Shown: in pieces, positions 6,183-7,539 of the stretch
Position numbering within the stretch: the stretch's first letter is position 1
Layout of the letters: each line of letters opens with the position of its first letter
Origin: JBBDIP01 sp964602455
GTDB taxonomy: Bacteria; Bacillota; Sulfobacillia; Fermentithermobacillales; Fermentithermobacillaceae
Assembly (NCBI GenBank): GCA_964602455.1
Contig: CAZRRG010000098.1
Coordinates: forward strand, 1 to 7,539
Length of the DNA: 7,539 nucleotides
Direction of reading: 5' to 3'
Translations under genes and position numbers: made by a program
Notes under the pieces: model-generated
Seen by the model: the letters and a program-made list of their open reading frames with translations, nothing else
Told to the model about the DNA's origin: nothing
Databases searched by the model: none

Positions 6183-7539
6183 ATGCGTATGACAGGAAGA
6201 TTCGGCAAGAACCTTCGGGAGAAACCGGCCGAAGCGGAGATGCCTTCGCACGAACTGTTGCTCCGTTCCGCCATGATAGCCAAAGTGGCTGCCGGCATAT
6301 ACGACTACCTGCCTATGGGCTATCGCGCCTACAAGAAGATCATGGACATCATGCGGCGCGAGATGGACGCGGTCGACGGCCAGGAGGTCAACATGCCGGT
6401 TACCCAACCCGGCGAGCTATGGCAGGAATCAGGCCGCTGGCAGAAGATCGGGCCGGAGCTCGTGAGGTTTAAGGACCGTTCCGGCAGGGATATGGTGCTT
6501 GCGATGACCCACGAAGAGAGCGTGACCGACTTGGTCCGCCGGCACGTGGATTCATACAAGCAGCTCCCCTTTGTGCTCTACCACATCCAGACAAAGTTCC
6601 GGGACGAACCCAGGTCGAGAGGCGGGCTGGTCCGGGTCCGCGAGTTCACCATGAAGGACGCCTACAGCTTCCATCGCGATAGCGAGGACCTCGACAGGTA
6701 CTACCCGCGTCAGTGCAGGGCTTACCGTCGCATCTGCCAGACGTGCGGGGTGCCTGTGGTCCAAGTGCTCAGCGACGTGGGCATGATGGGGGGGAGCCAG
6801 GCGCACGAGTTCACCTACGTCACCGACTCCGGAGAGGACACACTGATTCTCTGCCGCGAGTGCGGCTACGCCGCCAACCGCGAGGTTGCTACCATCCGGA
6901 AGTTCCAGTCGGAAGAGGAGAAGGCTCCCCAGGTAGCGCCCCCGGCTATGGAGAAGGTCGCCACACCGGGGATGGAAACCATCGCGTCGGTGTGCGAGTT
7001 CCTGGGCGCCGATCCTAAGGACAGCATCAAGACCATGGTGTACTACGCCGGCGATCGTCCGGTAATAGTGGTGATCCGGGGAGACCTGGACGTGAACGAG
7101 AGGAAACTGGCCAACCTTCTCCAGGTGGAGGAGGCCCTGCTGGCCAACCCCGACGACCTCAAGAAGCTGGGACTCGTTAAGGGTTACATGTCGCCCGTCG
7201 GCCTCAGCGGGATCACTGTTATAGCCGACGACAGTCTCATCGAAGGCCGCGCTTACGTGGCAGGGGCAAATGAAGAGGGCTTCCATCTTAAGAACGTGGT
7301 CCCGGGCCGGGACTACAAGGCAGACACTCGCGCCGATATCGCCACCGCCAGGCACGGGGATCTGTGCCCTTCCTGCGGAAAACCGCTCAGCGTGGCCAGG
7401 GGCATCGAGGTCGGCAACACCTTCAAACTTGGCACCAGGTATTCGGCCGCTATGGGCGCCTACTACCAGGATGAGTCCGGCCAGGAGCATCCTATCATCA
7501 TGGGATGCTACGGCATGGGGGTAGGCAGGCTCCTGGCGT
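6183..7539 (+). CDS. proS: Prolyl-tRNA synthetase, bacterial type with editing insertion (3' end outside window)
   Basis: Class II aminoacyl-tRNA synthetase that charges tRNA-Pro with proline in the cytoplasm, for translation. The 452 residues present cover most of a protein usually about 570 long; the window ends before the anticodon-binding domain. Visible in order: the N-terminal LREKPAEAEMPSHELLLRSAMI region, dimer-interface and class II motif 1 region (~35-75), THEE (109-112), motif 2 as FRDEPRSRGG followed by REFTMKDAYSFH (139-164), the inserted YbaK-like editing domain (~230-400) that in this family hydrolyses Ala-tRNA-Pro, with IKTMVY (K283 at the expected editing lysine), then GIEVGNTFKLGTRYS (407-421) and motif 3 GCYGMGVGRL (441-450). 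Paired cysteines at CRECGY (224-229) and CPSCGK (395-400) flank the insertion, as is common in this type. The insertion marks it as bacterial rather than archaeal/eukaryotic type. It has its own promoter and begins a new transcription unit. Confidence 0.97.
   Translation, partial: MRMTGRFGKNLREKPAEAEMPSHELLLRSAMIAKVAAGIYDYLPMGYRAYKKIMDIMRREMDAVDGQEVNMPVTQPGELWQESGRWQKIGPELVRFKDRSGRDMVLAMTHEESVTDLVRRHVDSYKQLPFVLYHIQTKFRDEPRSRGGLVRVREFTMKDAYSFHRDSEDLDRYYPRQCRAYRRICQTCGVPVVQVLSDVGMMGGSQAHEFTYVTDSGEDTLILCRECGYAANREVATIRKFQSEEEKAPQVAPPAMEKVATPGMETIASVCEFLGADPKDSIKTMVYYAGDRPVIVVIRGDLDVNERKLANLLQVEEALLANPDDLKKLGLVKGYMSPVGLSGITVIADDSLIEGRAYVAGANEEGFHLKNVVPGRDYKADTRADIATARHGDLCPSCGKPLSVARGIEVGNTFKLGTRYSAAMGAYYQDESGQEHPIIMGCYGMGVGRLLA

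Noticed and set aside
6552..7490. 312-codon open frame on the minus strand
   Set aside because: It lies wholly antisense to prolyl-tRNA synthetase, whose motifs are unmistakable. Its translation shows no recognisable domain, and long antisense frames are expected in GC-rich coding sequence.
1..7539. Mobile element, CRISPR, tRNA or defence system
   Set aside because: I saw no transposase or integrase motifs, terminal repeats, regularly spaced repeats or tRNA cloverleaf; the genes are ordinary metabolic, transport and translation genes.

Overview
The window is a GC-rich, gene-dense bacterial segment with ordinary chromosomal content. It has strong Shine-Dalgarno sites, GTG used as a start, short intergenic gaps and a bacterial-type prolyl-tRNA synthetase with an inserted editing domain. 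An aldo/keto reductase carrying two ferredoxin-type [4Fe-4S] motifs hints at an anaerobe or facultative anaerobe. I lean weakly towards a deep-branching, GC-rich Bacillota or a Chloroflexota-like lineage. The sequence alone does not settle the phylum.

Layout: (a) 3-101 (+) is the 3' end of a frame open at the window edge; it resembles part of a threonine aldolase and then stops early. (b) 145-1428 (+) is an M24-family metallopeptidase (Xaa-Pro aminopeptidase/creatinase fold). (c) 1444-2400 (+) is the aldo/keto reductase-ferredoxin fusion, probably co-transcribed with (b). (d) 2397-3263 (-) is an unrecognised four-helix membrane protein, convergent with (c); the two stop codons overlap in a CTAG. 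(e) 3403-4818 (+) and (f) 4903-6093 (+) are two different major facilitator superfamily transporters in tandem, read from a promoter region that is divergent from (d). (g) 6183 to the window edge (+) is prolyl-tRNA synthetase, cut off by the end of the window, with its own well-formed sigma-70-type promoter.

How they fit together: the peptidase and reductase look like a two-gene transcription unit. The two transporters probably form another, and proS starts a third. No shared pathway is evident beyond general amino-acid, peptide and solute metabolism. I see no mobile element, CRISPR array, tRNA, rRNA, toxin-antitoxin or defence system, and no clear undescribed multigene system. The most interesting non-coding signal is just upstream of the peptidase. 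There a 10-bp inverted repeat would pair the ribosome-binding site with an upstream strand, and that strand can alternatively form its own local hairpin. Second is a near-palindrome lying on the -10 element of the first transporter's promoter.
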